The notes: a model not told the origin generated them from the sequence alone. A stretch of 46,565 nt of DNA from Bigelowiella natans CCMP2755 (GCA_000320545.1 ADNK01002142.1:7501-54065), one strand, 5' to 3'; positions 33,768 to 45,460 are shown, counted from the stretch's first letter. Numbers and translations are program-made.

Positions 33768-35540
33768 TTAAGCTATATGACACCGCCGTTTGGAAGGCTG
33801 TAGTGAATTATCATGCTTCTCCTTGTCCAGCCGCCTAATGTTGTTGCTTTGCGGAAATGGATTGGTCCCCCTAAGACGACTAACTTCAACAGATTTATGT
33901 TTTTTTTCCGAAGAACAATCATCAGGAGAACTACTACTACTACTACTATCTGTATTGCAGCAATCCAGGGTTGTTGTTTTACCGAAATAATCTGTATGAT
34001 GAATGGTACGTCGGCATGTTGCACTGACTATTGATTTGTGCAGCATCTCAACTTGGAGAAGATCCCGAGCAAGAGCACTCATCACTCTACGATCATCCTG
34101 TTGTTGTTGTTGTTGTTGTTGTTGAGAAAAGAGCTCATCATCATCACCATCACCATCATCTTTCTCACACTCTAACAATATATCGATATCGACTACTACT
34201 ACTACTACTACTACTACTGCTGCTGCTACTACATACGAACGTCGTACCCCGACTTTCCATATTGTAAAGCGTGTAATCCGATCCATAGGCCTATCTTCAT
34301 CCATTGTCATATCATATATAAAGTCCTCTCGAGTCTTAGATAAAACAAATGTTCCGCCGTCCTTTGAGAATAGAAAGTTCATTGAACGAACGTCTCGTCC
34401 TCCCATATTAGCTGCACGATGATTTCGAGGATTGACATCATGTGGGTTATCATCCACTACCTGCAACAATTTACTAGAGGTAATATTCCATATTTTTACT
34501 TTTCTGTCGCTGAAACTTGCTGAGGCCAAAACTCTTGAGTCCATTGGGCAAAATTTAATGATCCAAGGCGTAACTGTTTTGACCGAAAATATGCATGAAG
34601 CAGGAGCATTTACTGGTGCCGTCTTCAAATTCCAGACTTTAATATAGGCTATTCTCTGCGTTAAACCCATCTGGTGGTGACTACGACGAGCCTCAGCATC
34701 CTCGACAACAACTGCGGCTATAGAAGAACAGTCCTTAGAAAATACAACGGGTCCCTCAAAACACATGTTTCTATCTATAATTTTTATTTTATGGACGATT
34801 CTTAACTCCTCAGTGCCACGAATTTGCAATTCTTTTCTATACCAATGAGCAAATTTGGATCCATCAGAGGAAAGACGACAGCACTGCTGCTGCTGTTCTC
34901 CGGAAAACGACCGCCCCCCTCCCAGATCAATCACTTTTCGTTTTGAATCTTTCTTGAAAGCATCTTTAAATTCAATCCAATACTTAAAGTTCCCACCACC
35001 TTGGTACACACCTTTCATAGCAATCGTGGTATCTGTAGTGAAAAATACACGATCTACACCATCACGGGTAAATGTTTTGAGTAGAGACCGCTCCATGATA
35101 TCCCAGATTTTAATGATGTAGTTGATGGACATAGATACCAATAATTTGCCGTCCATAGAGAAGGAGAGGTTTGTCACAGTACGCGTGTGCCTTCCTAAGC
35201 AACAACCACACGGCTGCTGCTGCTGCAGCTGCTGCTGCTGCTGCTGCTGCGTGTTGTCACCAGCAGACTCCGAAGAGGAGTAAATGTTCCATATTTTAAT
35301 TGAATGATTTTGTCCAACAGAAGCAATGATCCTTCCAAGGGGAGAAATTGCACATACACCACGAGCACCTGGATTTTTCTCATCATAGAAGGAGGAGAGA
35401 GGTCTTAGCAGGGTATTAGACATCTGCTCATAATAGCACCTCTCTGGGGTAGTAGTAGTAGTAGTAGGTCTATCTTGTGCTGCTGTGGAGGAGGGCCCCT
35501 CAATTTTTACGAGTTGATTTCTTCTAGTTTTTCCTTCCAT
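33768..35540 (-). CDS. WD40-repeat protein, intronless
   Basis: 590 residues, one exon. WD units are recognisable at about residues 60-87 (ASVGQNHSIKIWNI), 118-150 (LSFSMDGKLLVSM with IIKIWDI), 295-306 (IAYIKVWNL) and 325-355 (IIKFCPMDSRVLASA with KVKIWNI); others are degenerate, so a single beta-propeller of about seven blades is likely. It is probably a protein-interaction scaffold; the partner is unknown. The C-terminal 130 residues are low-complexity with a basic end (PSKRRC). Poly-Gln (two), Thr, Val and Ser runs are encoded by in-frame triplet arrays; the poly-Val run lies between propeller and tail. It is transcribed away from the NHL gene. Confidence 0.88.
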   Translation of the reverse strand: MEGKTRRNQLVKIEGPSSTAAQDRPTTTTTTPERCYYEQMSNTLLRPLSSFYDEKNPGARGVCAISPLGRIIASVGQNHSIKIWNIYSSSESAGDNTQQQQQQQLQQQQPCGCCLGRHTRTVTNLSFSMDGKLLVSMSINYIIKIWDIMERSLLKTFTRDGVDRVFFTTDTTIAMKGVYQGGGNFKYWIEFKDAFKKDSKRKVIDLGGGRSFSGEQQQQCCRLSSDGSKFAHWYRKELQIRGTEELRIVHKIKIIDRNMCFEGPVVFSKDCSSIAAVVVEDAEARRSHHQMGLTQRIAYIKVWNLKTAPVNAPASCIFSVKTVTPWIIKFCPMDSRVLASASFSDRKVKIWNITSSKLLQVVDDNPHDVNPRNHRAANMGGRDVRSMNFLFSKDGGTFVLSKTREDFIYDMTMDEDRPMDRITRFTIWKVGVRRSYVVAAAVVVVVVVVVDIDILLECEKDDGDGDDDELFSQQQQQQQQQDDRRVMSALARDLLQVEMLHKSIVSATCRRTIHHTDYFGKTTTLDCCNTDSSSSSSSPDDCSSEKKHKSVEVSRLRGTNPFPQSNNIRRLDKEKHDNSLQPSKRRCHIA

Positions 35541-36102
35541 GTTTACAACCCCATGGTAGTCAAGTTGTTGTTGCTGAACGTTTCTGCCTATAGATACCGA
35601 CCCTGCTGCACTTGTGACAATGCTGTCTTTTCTTATTTTTCTCTATGATGTACTACTGTGTGTTCCTCGCATCTGCTGCTATAAGCTGCTTGCGGCTTGA
35701 TTCGATGGTAATGACGATGAGTAATGTGCTCTGCGGAGGGAGGAGCAGAAGAAAATTTGACCGGAACCCAACCCAGTACTTTCGGAGCCCAGTTCCTCAA
35801 CTCGGAATCCAACTGGTAGTTTCGGAATCCATATCCTATCTCGGAACCTAAATCGGTAGCTTCGGAACCCAGATCCAAACAAATTCTGTGAGAGCCGGTC
35901 GCTGCCTGGCAGATGTGGCGGAACAGGTTACATTGCTTCTTTGGGGTCAGTGCACCTCCCATATCTCTGCTTGGGTTCGTAAAGAAGAACGAGGGAGAGG
36001 GGGTAGATCAAGAGCAAAACTACAACCACTTCTATTAGTGGTAAGTAAGCAGACCACGGCAAATCAACGTTGATATTCGCTCCTCCTCCACTGTCCAAAC
36101 TG
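35541..36102. promoter_or_regulatory. divergent promoter region, WD40 / NHL genes
   Basis: 560 bp separating the two start codons, containing the phased CGGA repeat described next. No TATA box is evident. Confidence 0.5.
35762..35878. promoter_or_regulatory. six phased CGGAAYCCA repeats, ~20-bp period
   Basis: CGGA cores at 35762, 35783, 35803, 35823, 35842 and 35863, spaced 21, 20, 20, 19 and 21 bp. Units follow TCGGAAYCCA with variable ends such as GGTAGTT. The period is about two DNA turns, so all cores face the same side. A transcription-factor array is the natural reading; the factor is unknown. A decayed minisatellite is the alternative. Confidence 0.7.
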
Positions 36103-36403
36103 ATGCATGGCTCGGTAAAATGTGAAGGAAGGAGGCGGCTTCGGTATACGCTCCATAATGGCATTTTGATAGTAATTCTTACAACAATTCTACTTTGCCG
36201 TTTCCAACTAGATGATAAATACAACATTGGAAGTAGTGAAAAACATGATGATAATGATGCCTCCTCCTCCATAAGGAGGAGAGTCACGACCCAAGAGAAT
36301 ACCTTCTTGTCGAAATGGGTCAGTAATTCTATCAAACAAGAATTTGTACGAAGAGATGTATATAGGAACTTAAAAGCAGATTTGTATGGGGGTGGTGGTG
36401 GAG

Positions 36404-36439
<36 letters not shown>

Positions 36440-38545
36440 AAAAACAGCAGCAGCCTCATCATCATCATATTTCGACGGGTAGTAGTAGTAATAGCAAAAG
36501 GAAACATAGTAGCACCACAGGAGGAGGAGGAGTAGGAGAAGGAGGAGGAGGAGGACCCCCACATGATGATGATGATGATGGTGATGGTGATCGTCGCGGG
36601 GTTATCATGAGTGAAGGAAAGCGAGCGAGGACCGAATCAGCAACACGCGACTTGGCAGTTCAAGGAAGCTCATCATGTGATAATAATAATAAGGCCTTTT
36701 CATCGTCATTAGAAGGAGAAGAAGAAGAAGAGAATATGATCGGGTGTGAAGACGACTTGGTCAGCAGCGATCTTGTTGAGCAGCAGCAGCAGCAGAATCA
36801 TGATAATAACTGTTGGGCAAGATCTACTCCATCCATCAAAGCTCAAAGGCCTCCAGAATGGCTCGAAAAACCAGCAGCAGCATTGCCGCACCCATGGCAG
36901 CGTGCAATAGATCATTGGAAGCAGATATTCTACTGGTATAATCCTCAAACGGGAGAAAAACGTCTCACTTTTCCTGATACTACTGCTGCAGAAGTAGTAG
37001 GACGAGAATCTGAGCCCCCCCCTCCTCCTCCCTATCCAAATATCACGACTCTGCAACACGATTTGCCCAAAAAATCGCAATTTTTGTTTTTGATGGGGGC
37101 GGTGAGGCCTGAGATGAAAAGGAATTGCAAGTTTTATTTTGGCAATAAAAGCACGTCATTAGGCATTGTGCATAGAGTATATGCTGTGGAGCAATTAGGG
37201 TCAGGACGTTGGAAATTTAACAAGGTTACTTTCCAACCGGATACATCTTTAGAATACCCTATGGGTACTCCATTTGAAATCACAATGGATGTAGATGAAA
37301 GGGATCGAAGAATGGCAAAGAAACGTCAGATTGAGCAATCATTAGCTGGATACCGTACACTTACCATTGCAGGGAATGGGTATCGTGGCTACTTTGATTC
37401 TCCTTTAGGAAGCAATGCGACATTCAATCGGCCAACACGATTATGTGTTGATGAGTTTGAGGGAAATCTTCTCGTTGCAGACACACTAAATCATGCCATT
37501 CGGAGAGTAAACATTGAAGAAGGCGCTGTGACTACGTTAGCTGGATTTGGTTCTACTCCAGGTATACTACAGTCTGATGATGATGATGATGATGATGATG
37601 ATGACAAATGGCCACAGTGTGTGATTCTAGACAATAACAAACACGTGTATGTGTATTCATAGTGTGACAGCAGTATGATCGTTTCTGAAGTAATAATGAC
37701 ACTGTAGAATCATTAGTAGAATTGACACTGTAGAATCATTAGTAGAATTGTCTGCTGTGTCTCCCCCACTGGTTTGATTGTTGCGTCGGTGTGTGTTTTG
37801 TTCTCCTCTGTTATTATCATATATATCAAATATCATTAAGGCTACCAAGACGGCAGTGTACTCGAGGCCCGATTTCGCATGCCATACAGCGTCGCTATAA
37901 ACTCAAAAAGGGATATATTTGTTGCCGACACGTATAACAATGTGATCAGAAAGATTGATTTGATAACAGGGCAGGTTACAACCATTGCGGGAGGAGGAGG
38001 AGGAGGAGGAGGAGGAGGAGGAGGAGGAGGCATTAGTAATAGTAGTAGTAGTAGTAGTAATAATGAATCAAGAGTAGCAGCAAGAGGAGGAGGAGGAGGG
38101 ATGATAGGAATCAAACACAGGGATGGAGTTAGTACTCGCTCAATATTCGCACATCCTTATGATCTTGCTATTGACTCAAAGGACAACATTTACGTAGCTG
38201 ACAAACTTAACTCTCGAATACGAAAAATATCACCATCGTTAAACGTTACCACTTTCATTGGAAACGGACATTTGGGGTACAAAGACGGCATGCTTCTTTC
38301 TTCGATGTCACCCCCATCAGAGTTGTTCCCAGAGTTGATTCTCAAGGATTTTGGATTTTTTGCCGTTGATTCAGTCGCAATCGATAGGCAGAAAGATATT
38401 ATCTACGCAGCCTCTGCATTTGAAGATCACACTATCAGAATGATTACCCCAAATGGCAACGTCACCTCGTATGCAGGCAAAGACTATAGAGGCAATGAAG
38501 ATGGGTTAGGCACAAGCGCAAGTTTTGAAGTCATTCGATCATTAG

Positions 38546-38583
<38 letters not shown>

Positions 38584-39465
38584 TGACGGAGTAGTTATCA
38601 CGTTTATATGGAACGATGATGCATGTTCAAAACGTGTACCACCGAATCACTAGATCATTGAAGAAAGGGAGAATCAATCCATCCTCAAATCAATTCGTGT
38701 CTTGTTTTATTGTCGGCTGCTGCTGCTTCTGGCTAACTTTAAAAAGTAGTCGAAATAATACTAGTTGTGTGTGTTTGTGTGTGTTTCCATTGCTTGTTGT
38801 TCTTACTTACCTACTACTACAACTACTACAACTACTACTACTACTACTACTACTTAGGTCGACTCGAAAGGAAACTTATTTGTTGCGGATTCTATCACAA
38901 ATACCATTCGTCGTATTTCTCCAGACAAGGAAGTGGTGACGTTTGCTGGAGATGGATATATACCAGGAGGGTGGGTTGATGGAAAAGCTTCACAAGCTAG
39001 ATTTGATCAGCCATTTGGTGTATGTGTGGACAAATTTGACCGTTTGTTTGTTAGCGACACAACAAACAACAAAATCAGACAACTGTCCAGGAAAAATCCC
39101 AAAAATTGGAGATACTCTGATATCTACGGTGCAGGCATGCAAATAACGAAGAAACTTTCCCAAGACTACGACGAGGGGATTCAAAAAGCAGTTGTTAGCA
39201 GCGACGAAGGTAGTAGTATTATGCAAGTAAAGATGTGTGACAATGAATGAATTTATCCTGTAGTTGATAAAATTGATGTGATTTCTTCTTTCTCACTCTG
39301 CTGCTGCTGCTGTCTATATCGTAGATATCACTCAAACTGATCAGAGAAGTACTACTGGAAAAGAATTTATCAAAGCAGGCAATAAGGTTACTTCAGCTGC
39401 GGTGCAGTGAGGGGTTGTGGGGTGATCAGCACAGCAAAAATTGCACGAATGCTGTCAAAATATGA
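36103..39465 (+). CDS. membrane-anchored WW / NHL-repeat protein
   Basis: Exons 36103-37549, 37841-38547, 38858-39226 and 39325-39465, all in phase, about 887 residues if it ends at 39465. A signal-anchor lies near residues 20-36 (ILIVILTTILLC). A long low-complexity region (Ser, Gly, Asp, Gln runs) is followed by a WW-like motif (WKQIFYWYNPQTGEKRLTFP), then a stretch with FYFGNKSTSLGIVHRVYAVE that faintly recalls Tim21/Coa1-like domains, then at least five NHL repeats, for example RLCVDEFEGNLLVADTLNHA, FVADTYNNVIRKID, YVADKLNSRIRKIS, FVADSITNTIRRIS and FVSDTTNNKIRQLS, which form a beta-propeller. The last exon reads ISLKLIREVLLEKN in phase zero. A poly-Gly run interrupts one blade. The final stop may be skipped by splicing at 39455, which would join this gene to the next exon series. 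Confidence 0.8.
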
Positions 39466-39609
39466 TGTAATGATGTAGTAATATGAGTATCTTCTTCCTT
39501 TTTACCTCTGGTCATTGTTTTCGTGAAATATCAAATCTAATGCCTCTTTCTTGCGCTGCTAGATCAGATTTTCAATATTAGCTCCTCTCTTCCTCTTCTT
39601 CCTCCTACG

Positions 39610-39646
<37 letters not shown>

Positions 39647-39700
39647 ATTGGAAGATTGTGGATGATTGAAAGTAAATTAAACAAAATTCCATATTAAAAG

Positions 39701-39876
39701 GTGGTGTATCTTGGACCTTTACTTGAAGATCAGGAGTTAGTAGAGGTCAGTAACTACCTGATGTGTAGCACCACCACCACCACCACCACCACCGAACAAC
39801 AACAACAACATCAACAACAACAAGGGGTGATGTAGAAGAATAGAAACTACTTCCGTTTGTCTGTCCTCCACCACCG

Positions 39877-39909
<33 letters not shown>

Positions 39910-40476
39910 TGAACAACAACAAAAGAGGTGATGTAGAAGAATAGATACTACTTCCATTTGTCTGTCATCATCCTCACCACCCATAAAATATAATGTATTT
40001 TAGTATTTACTACCCAATATCTTTGCTGTCATCATCATCATCATCATCATCATCATCAATGCACAAGTTGTCGTAGTTTGTTGTCATCACCATCATCATC
40101 GTCAATGCACAGGTCGTCGAGGTCAACTACAACTCTGAAGAAGGGAATGTATTAATAAAACACTATGATTATCCTGAGGACAAGTTGCAAGAGGTCACCT
40201 GCTCTTTGATGTAGTTAGTAGTTACCCATTAATAATGTTAATAATAATAATAATAATAATAATAAAAATAGTGATAATATTGATAATAAGAGGACCTATT
40301 ATTATAAAGAGAGATTCCTCGACTAATATATTGATATATGGCATGGATTGTTGGAAATCATTCCATCATTTTTTCTAAGAAGAAGAAGAAGGCGGAGTAG
40401 ATTGGGTGGTAGTCATTATAACGAACAGAAAAGAGTCGATCATTGTAATTAGTAGTAGTTGTAGTATCAAATGCTG

Positions 40477-40556
<80 letters not shown>

Positions 40557-41602
40557 TCATCATCATTCCCCACATAATCATCATACTCATCATCATACTC
40601 TTCATCATACTCATCATCATACTCTTCATCATCATACTCTTGATCAGGTTCATGAAAGCTATCTTGGTCCTGCAGAAGACTATGAGCAAAACGATCAATT
40701 AGCAGCACCAAAAGATATTGTATGCACTACTACTACTACTACTACTACTACTACCATTGTTATTTGTTATTTCCATCCCACTCTTCTTCCTCCTCCTCCT
40801 CTGCCTCTTCCTTCTTTCCCACTTGCATAGTCTAGATAGTACCGTGAATAAAGTATGCCGGCATATGTGATAACAGAATAACAATATAATAGTTTGTTTG
40901 GTTTGTGGATCGAACATAGTTATTTTATCAAACAACAACGAGGAAGTCTTAGAGCTGCTGTTGCTTGCTGCTACTACTTTTTCTATGATTCACTAGCATT
41001 GGATAGTATCTGATATTAGGGTGATAATCATCAAAAATATCAGGACAAAATTGATTCGTCATCATCACAATGGCATGGTGTATATCCTACCCCAAAGCCA
41101 ACAACTCCTAAAGTTATATCTCATCAACATCTAGAATGGGTACTACTACTAGTAGTGGTAGTAGTGGTAGCAGTTCTTCAGATGTAGTATATCTTGGATG
41201 GATTGACCATCTCAAACCTACACACCAAGCTATCATTGTGTCGTTGTTCCTTTATTATTATTATTATTATTATCATTATTATTATTCTCTACCAATAATG
41301 ATGATGACGATGATGATGGTTGTGACGTTGATGAAATACACCGAAGAAAGAAGACACTTCTAATTTTATATGGAAGACTAGGGTTTTGATAGCTTTTCTT
41401 TGCGCTTCTTGCTCAATGTGTGTTGGCTATTCATTGGTGTGAATTTCTAATAAATGATGCTCTTTTCTTCTTATTATTTGGGTTGTTTGTTGTTGTTGAT
41501 TTTGCTGCTGTCATGATCGACCATAGAACCCATATGAAAACTTAGATCAGGATAACCTTCTGGTAATAATAATAGTGATTGTAGTCATATTTAATGATAG
41601 CA

Positions 41603-41636
<34 letters not shown>

Positions 41637-41703
41637 GGAGGAGAACACCAGAGAAAAATTAGGAAAATATAACTACGTGAAGAAGTGTGAGAGAATAATC
41701 GGA

Positions 41704-41736
<33 letters not shown>

Positions 41737-41854
41737 CTAGAGTATGAGGTTGTTGTTGATTCTATTTATTAAAGGTTAGCAAATTGGGAGATCGAACGAC
41801 GGAAGTACCAAAAGCTGCTAATCGGTTTGGATCATACAGAGGAAAGGTGAAGAT

Positions 41855-41887
<33 letters not shown>

Positions 41888-42477
41888 GTCAACACAGCAG
41901 CAGCAACACTCATACGTATAAACAACACACACACAATTTCCAACAACAAACAACTTGGTTTGGTGACTAACAGTACTTCGATGCTCATGGAAATGAAATT
42001 TCAATGGATTTTCAAGTGAATGCAGAGCAGCGAGTACTGGATCCCATGAAGGTTCTGATTTTGCAGCAAACGATTTATTATAATGACAATATCCATGAGG
42101 ATAGCCATCATAACGCCATCATAATTGATGATGATGATGATGATGAAACCCTCTCTAATAGTACTACTTTGGAATTCTACATGGTCATCATCCATATTTT
42201 GATATTATTCAATTTGTTTTGTTTTTGAAACACCACAATTTAGCAAATTAGTAGCACTAGATTGTTAGTTTATTATTTATTTCATTGTAGTGACCATTTT
42301 GACAGGAAAGCGAGCGCCAAAATGATACGATAATGATTCATTGATGATCAGAATATTATTAATATTGTTATTATTGTTGTAAGGTATATACTGGAGGCAC
42401 AAAAGAGTATGCAAGAGTTGAAGCAATAGGAAAGGAGATGAAGGATCCCTTCCATTTTGAAATTCCTCCTCAGGTGC

Positions 42478-42511
<34 letters not shown>

Positions 42512-43676
42512 CGTATGGTTGAATTAGCAAGGTTGTCAATTGAAATAAGTAGTAAGTCCTTCACCAGAAAATAATATATTAGCAGCAGATTGATGATGGT
42601 GATGATAAATGAGAGAGAAAGTGAGGACCAGAAACCTATTTAGTAAGAGTAGATTGACAGTGTGAAAAACTGTGCGTGCAGCATCAAAGGAGCAGTAGCA
42701 ACTACTGCGCTGGTGCTACTTTCATAACTATCACCCTCACTATTATTTCGTGATAGTTTTCTCTGTATGTTTCACTACCACCCCACCTAGTAGTTGTTTA
42801 TTATTTTATGATGAGCATGCATCATCATATAATAATCTGTGCAATTCGATGGTGGCTTGTTGTCTCTATTTCTCTATTCTGTAGAATACGCCGTATGGAG
42901 TGTTGCACTCAACGGAACTTGAAATCGATCCAGATCAGGTAAGAAGCTACACTATACCTTGTAGCCTTTACAATTACTACCGTAGGTACAATGTAACACA
43001 ATATCTGATTTGCATACTTATATTGTTATATTAGTTTGGTGATTGGGTTGAGGAAGATGCGAAGAAGTTCGCTCATCGCCCTATCTGGGACCCCGAGGTA
43101 GTAGTAGTTGTACTAGTATATCATCAATATTTTTAGTCTCCAACTTTAAGAACTTGGGTCTTTCAATGCTACTACTACTCTGCATAATCATAACAACTTT
43201 TGGTACTGAGTCACTATTATGTTTTCATCATTCACAGATAATGGATAATTCTGACTATAAATTTAATATTACCGGATTACAGCTTCCAAAGCTAGGGTAA
43301 CACAAAAACAAATCATCTCATTTGTTTTCGACTGTTGTGAGTTATTTTTGATAGGCGTTTGGCTCGAGTATATGAAGATAAAGATTTAACGTCTCAGCTA
43401 ATGAAAAAAGGGTACAGTAATATTCATTAATAATTGTCTAGGAAACCATTTGATTCTGATTCAGATAGATGAGGAAGAAAATTTCTTTGTAGAATGCCGG
43501 ACGACATTGCCCCAAGAAGCAATTTCCTGAAGCATTTCTGGAACAAGGCAAATCCTCCTCCTGACTACATCACCGACTGCTCCGCTCAAGGAAATCACGA
43601 TGATTCAAATGATGATAATGTCTCGGGGAAAGATTTCCCAGAGCTATCGAAGATTCCAGAAATGTTGCCTTATTAA
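39701..43676 (+). CDS. unrecognised protein, series of 14 small exons
   Basis: Exons: 39701-39745, 40113-40193, 40648-40719, 41044-41139, about 41182-41237, 41527-41562, 41775-41846, 41974-42051, 42384-42473, 42885-42938, 43035-43097, 43238-43296, 43355-43411 and 43493-43676. Nearly all are phase zero and 12-32 codons long. Sample sequence: VVYLGPLLEDQELVE, HYDYPEDKLQE, WHGVYPTPKPTTP, LGDRTTEVPKAANRFG, YFDAHGNEISMDFQ, VYTGGTKEYARVEAIG, FGDWVEEDAKKFAHRP, LARVYEDKDLTSQLM; it ends SKIPEMLPY. The protein is hydrophilic, rich in Asp, Glu, Tyr and Pro, without a membrane segment. I do not recognise the family. No start codon is evident before 39701, so it is either a gene whose first exon I missed or the C-terminal half of the NHL gene. 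The join between 41139 and 41182 is out of phase as read. Confidence 0.7.
39768..39971. repeat. two-copy intronic duplication (~100 bp)
   Basis: Two copies of a unit containing a CAA array, then GGTGATGTAGAAGAATAGA and CTACTTCC-TTTGTCTGTC, within the first intron of the unrecognised gene; a few substitutions separate them. Confidence 0.8.
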
Positions 43677-44820
43677 CAAACAATCAATCAATGAATCATT
43701 TTTCCGAATCTAAGGTGAGCGAATTATCCGTGAGAAGTCATCTTGCGAGTTATCTGGAGATGGATCATCTTGATGCATCTTCATGACGCTCTCCTTTTTG
43801 GACAACTGCGTCTTTTCTGCTGGACAACAGCATGCACTTCTCACTTCTGGAGTTGTTCGAATTTTCAGTGCACATTTTCTTCATCTTGTTGCGCATGCAC
43901 ATGTGCTCACCATGTAGAAAGCTAGCATCAATGCTGCACGCACGCATGTGGCGTGCTGCGTTTGCCACACCGCGAAACACATGCAACGCCGCCGAACTGT
44001 GACCTGTGTGTGATGTGTACACACACGACCTAGACCCCGTTTTCATTTCCCATCTAGCAAAAACTGCGAAAATGCGCAACATGAAAATTTGCCTACTGAC
44101 GACCTGCTGCTGAACTGAATTGCTAGAATGACATGGCAAAATCACAGGCATGTCACGTGTGTTTTGTCCAGCTGTCGCACCAGCATGTGCACGTGGGAGA
44201 CAAGCACTTGCAGGAAACCCTCAGCAGCGAAGGCGTGACGAGGGCAATGAGTGAACGAACGAACGAGCGAACGAGCGAACGTGTGAGTGGGTTGGTCCCA
44301 ACGGTGCAGCAGCTGAAAGGCGGGTCGCCATGCAAAAGTTCCAATTCAAGCCTCCTCAACAAGCAAGAGCATTCGCGAATTCAATGATTGGATTTTTGAC
44401 TCGTCTCGATGTCAACGTTCCAACAATGTGCACACTTCCCATGCTGTGGAAAGCTGGACGTGCCTCTAGCGCTGGTCTTTCACACGAGGTTTGATGTGAC
44501 TTTGAGCAGTTTAGGGGGGCTGCGGTGAGCTGCAGTTGTTCCATGCAAAGTTGACCCATTTTGGTCAAGAATGTGCACCGATAATTTCCATAATCTCATA
44601 CATTGAAATGACAACGGTTGCAACAATTTCGACATCCGTGAAAGAGCAAGCAGCACCAGCACCAGCACCAGCACCAGCAGCATCATCAGTAGGGAGGGAG
44701 AGGAGGAGGACGACTGCATACTGCCTGGAGAGGACAGCACGAACAGGACACTAGGACTACATCAAAGACACATCATCCACCAGAAGCGATGGCCGTGTTC
44801 TAAAGCAATAACAAGCAGAA
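43677..44820. other. intergenic spacer, palindromic-word type
   Basis: GC-richer, with GCATGCAC, GCTAGC and GTGCGC words similar to those in the LTR, a short GAACGAACGAGC tandem (44250-44280) and, toward the right end, a CACCAG array (44655-44680). No gene seen. Confidence 0.5.
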
Positions 44821-45291
44821 ATGCGCTGCATGAATTCGAGCATTACCAAAGCAGATATGCGTGGACGAATGAGAGCTACGTTCTTCGTCGTAGTGACACT
44901 GTCATTGTGCGCATCAAGGATCAATCTGTCATTCCCCCCTCCTTGCCCACTACTTTCGGTAGATACTAAGTTGCTAAGTACGTGAGAGGGTCAAGCGTTA
45001 CTACTACATACTACGTAATGATGATTGATTTTTCACCTCTTAGTCCGTCGTCTCGCCAGAAGAGATCGCAGATTCCAAGATGTGGCAACCGCTCGATGGC
45101 CATCTTCCACAGTACCAGCACCAATCTATCAATACCATCGAAACAACAACAACAACAACAACAGCTGCAAAACATGTTCTCTCTCCTCCTCGTCGTCATC
45201 ATCATCGTCGTCATGTCAAAAACTGGGGTTGCAAGGGCCTAGCTGGAGGGTACGTTATTCTTGTTGCAAGTACGATGGTGATGATGGAAAA

Positions 45292-45328
<37 letters not shown>

Positions 45329-45460
45329 CCTTGATGACACAGCTGCTTCATCCTCCTTCTCGCATTAATATTTTGCTGTAGTATCTTCTACTAATACCAC
45401 ATGTGGCTATAATTCTTCTTTATACTACTACTAATACACATGTGGCTATAATTCTTCTTT

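Larger units (their letters stand above)
17518..43140. repeat. trinucleotide-microsatellite-rich domain
   Basis: Dozens of perfect arrays of GTA/TAC, CAT/ATG, AAG/CTT, CAA/TTG, CAG/CTG, ATT/AAT and GGA, plus AT, GT, CT and GA dinucleotide arrays (for example AT at 18585-18648 and 24537-24567, GT at 30066-30104, CT at 30210-30242). They concentrate in introns and in some exons of the PNPase, apyrase, NHL and downstream genes, and stop in the spacer at 32.6-33.8 kb. To the left of 17518 they are sparse. Confidence 0.9.

Noticed and set aside
35633-35962. 109-codon minus-strand frame with SEATDLGSE-like repeats
   Set aside because: It arises from the 20-bp-period CGGA array in the promoter; the periodicity is not a multiple of three throughout and no homology is apparent.
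39325-39410. Alternative last NHL exon in the frame ending SAAVQ
   Set aside because: Its donor would be a weak site inside GAAGGTAGTAG. The phase-zero donor CAA|GTAAAG gives a more protein-like exon, ISLKLIREV, ending at 39465.
17518-43140. Regularly spaced repeats as a possible CRISPR array
   Set aside because: Units are 2-6 nt microsatellites or two-copy duplications without uniform spacers, in a eukaryotic intron context.
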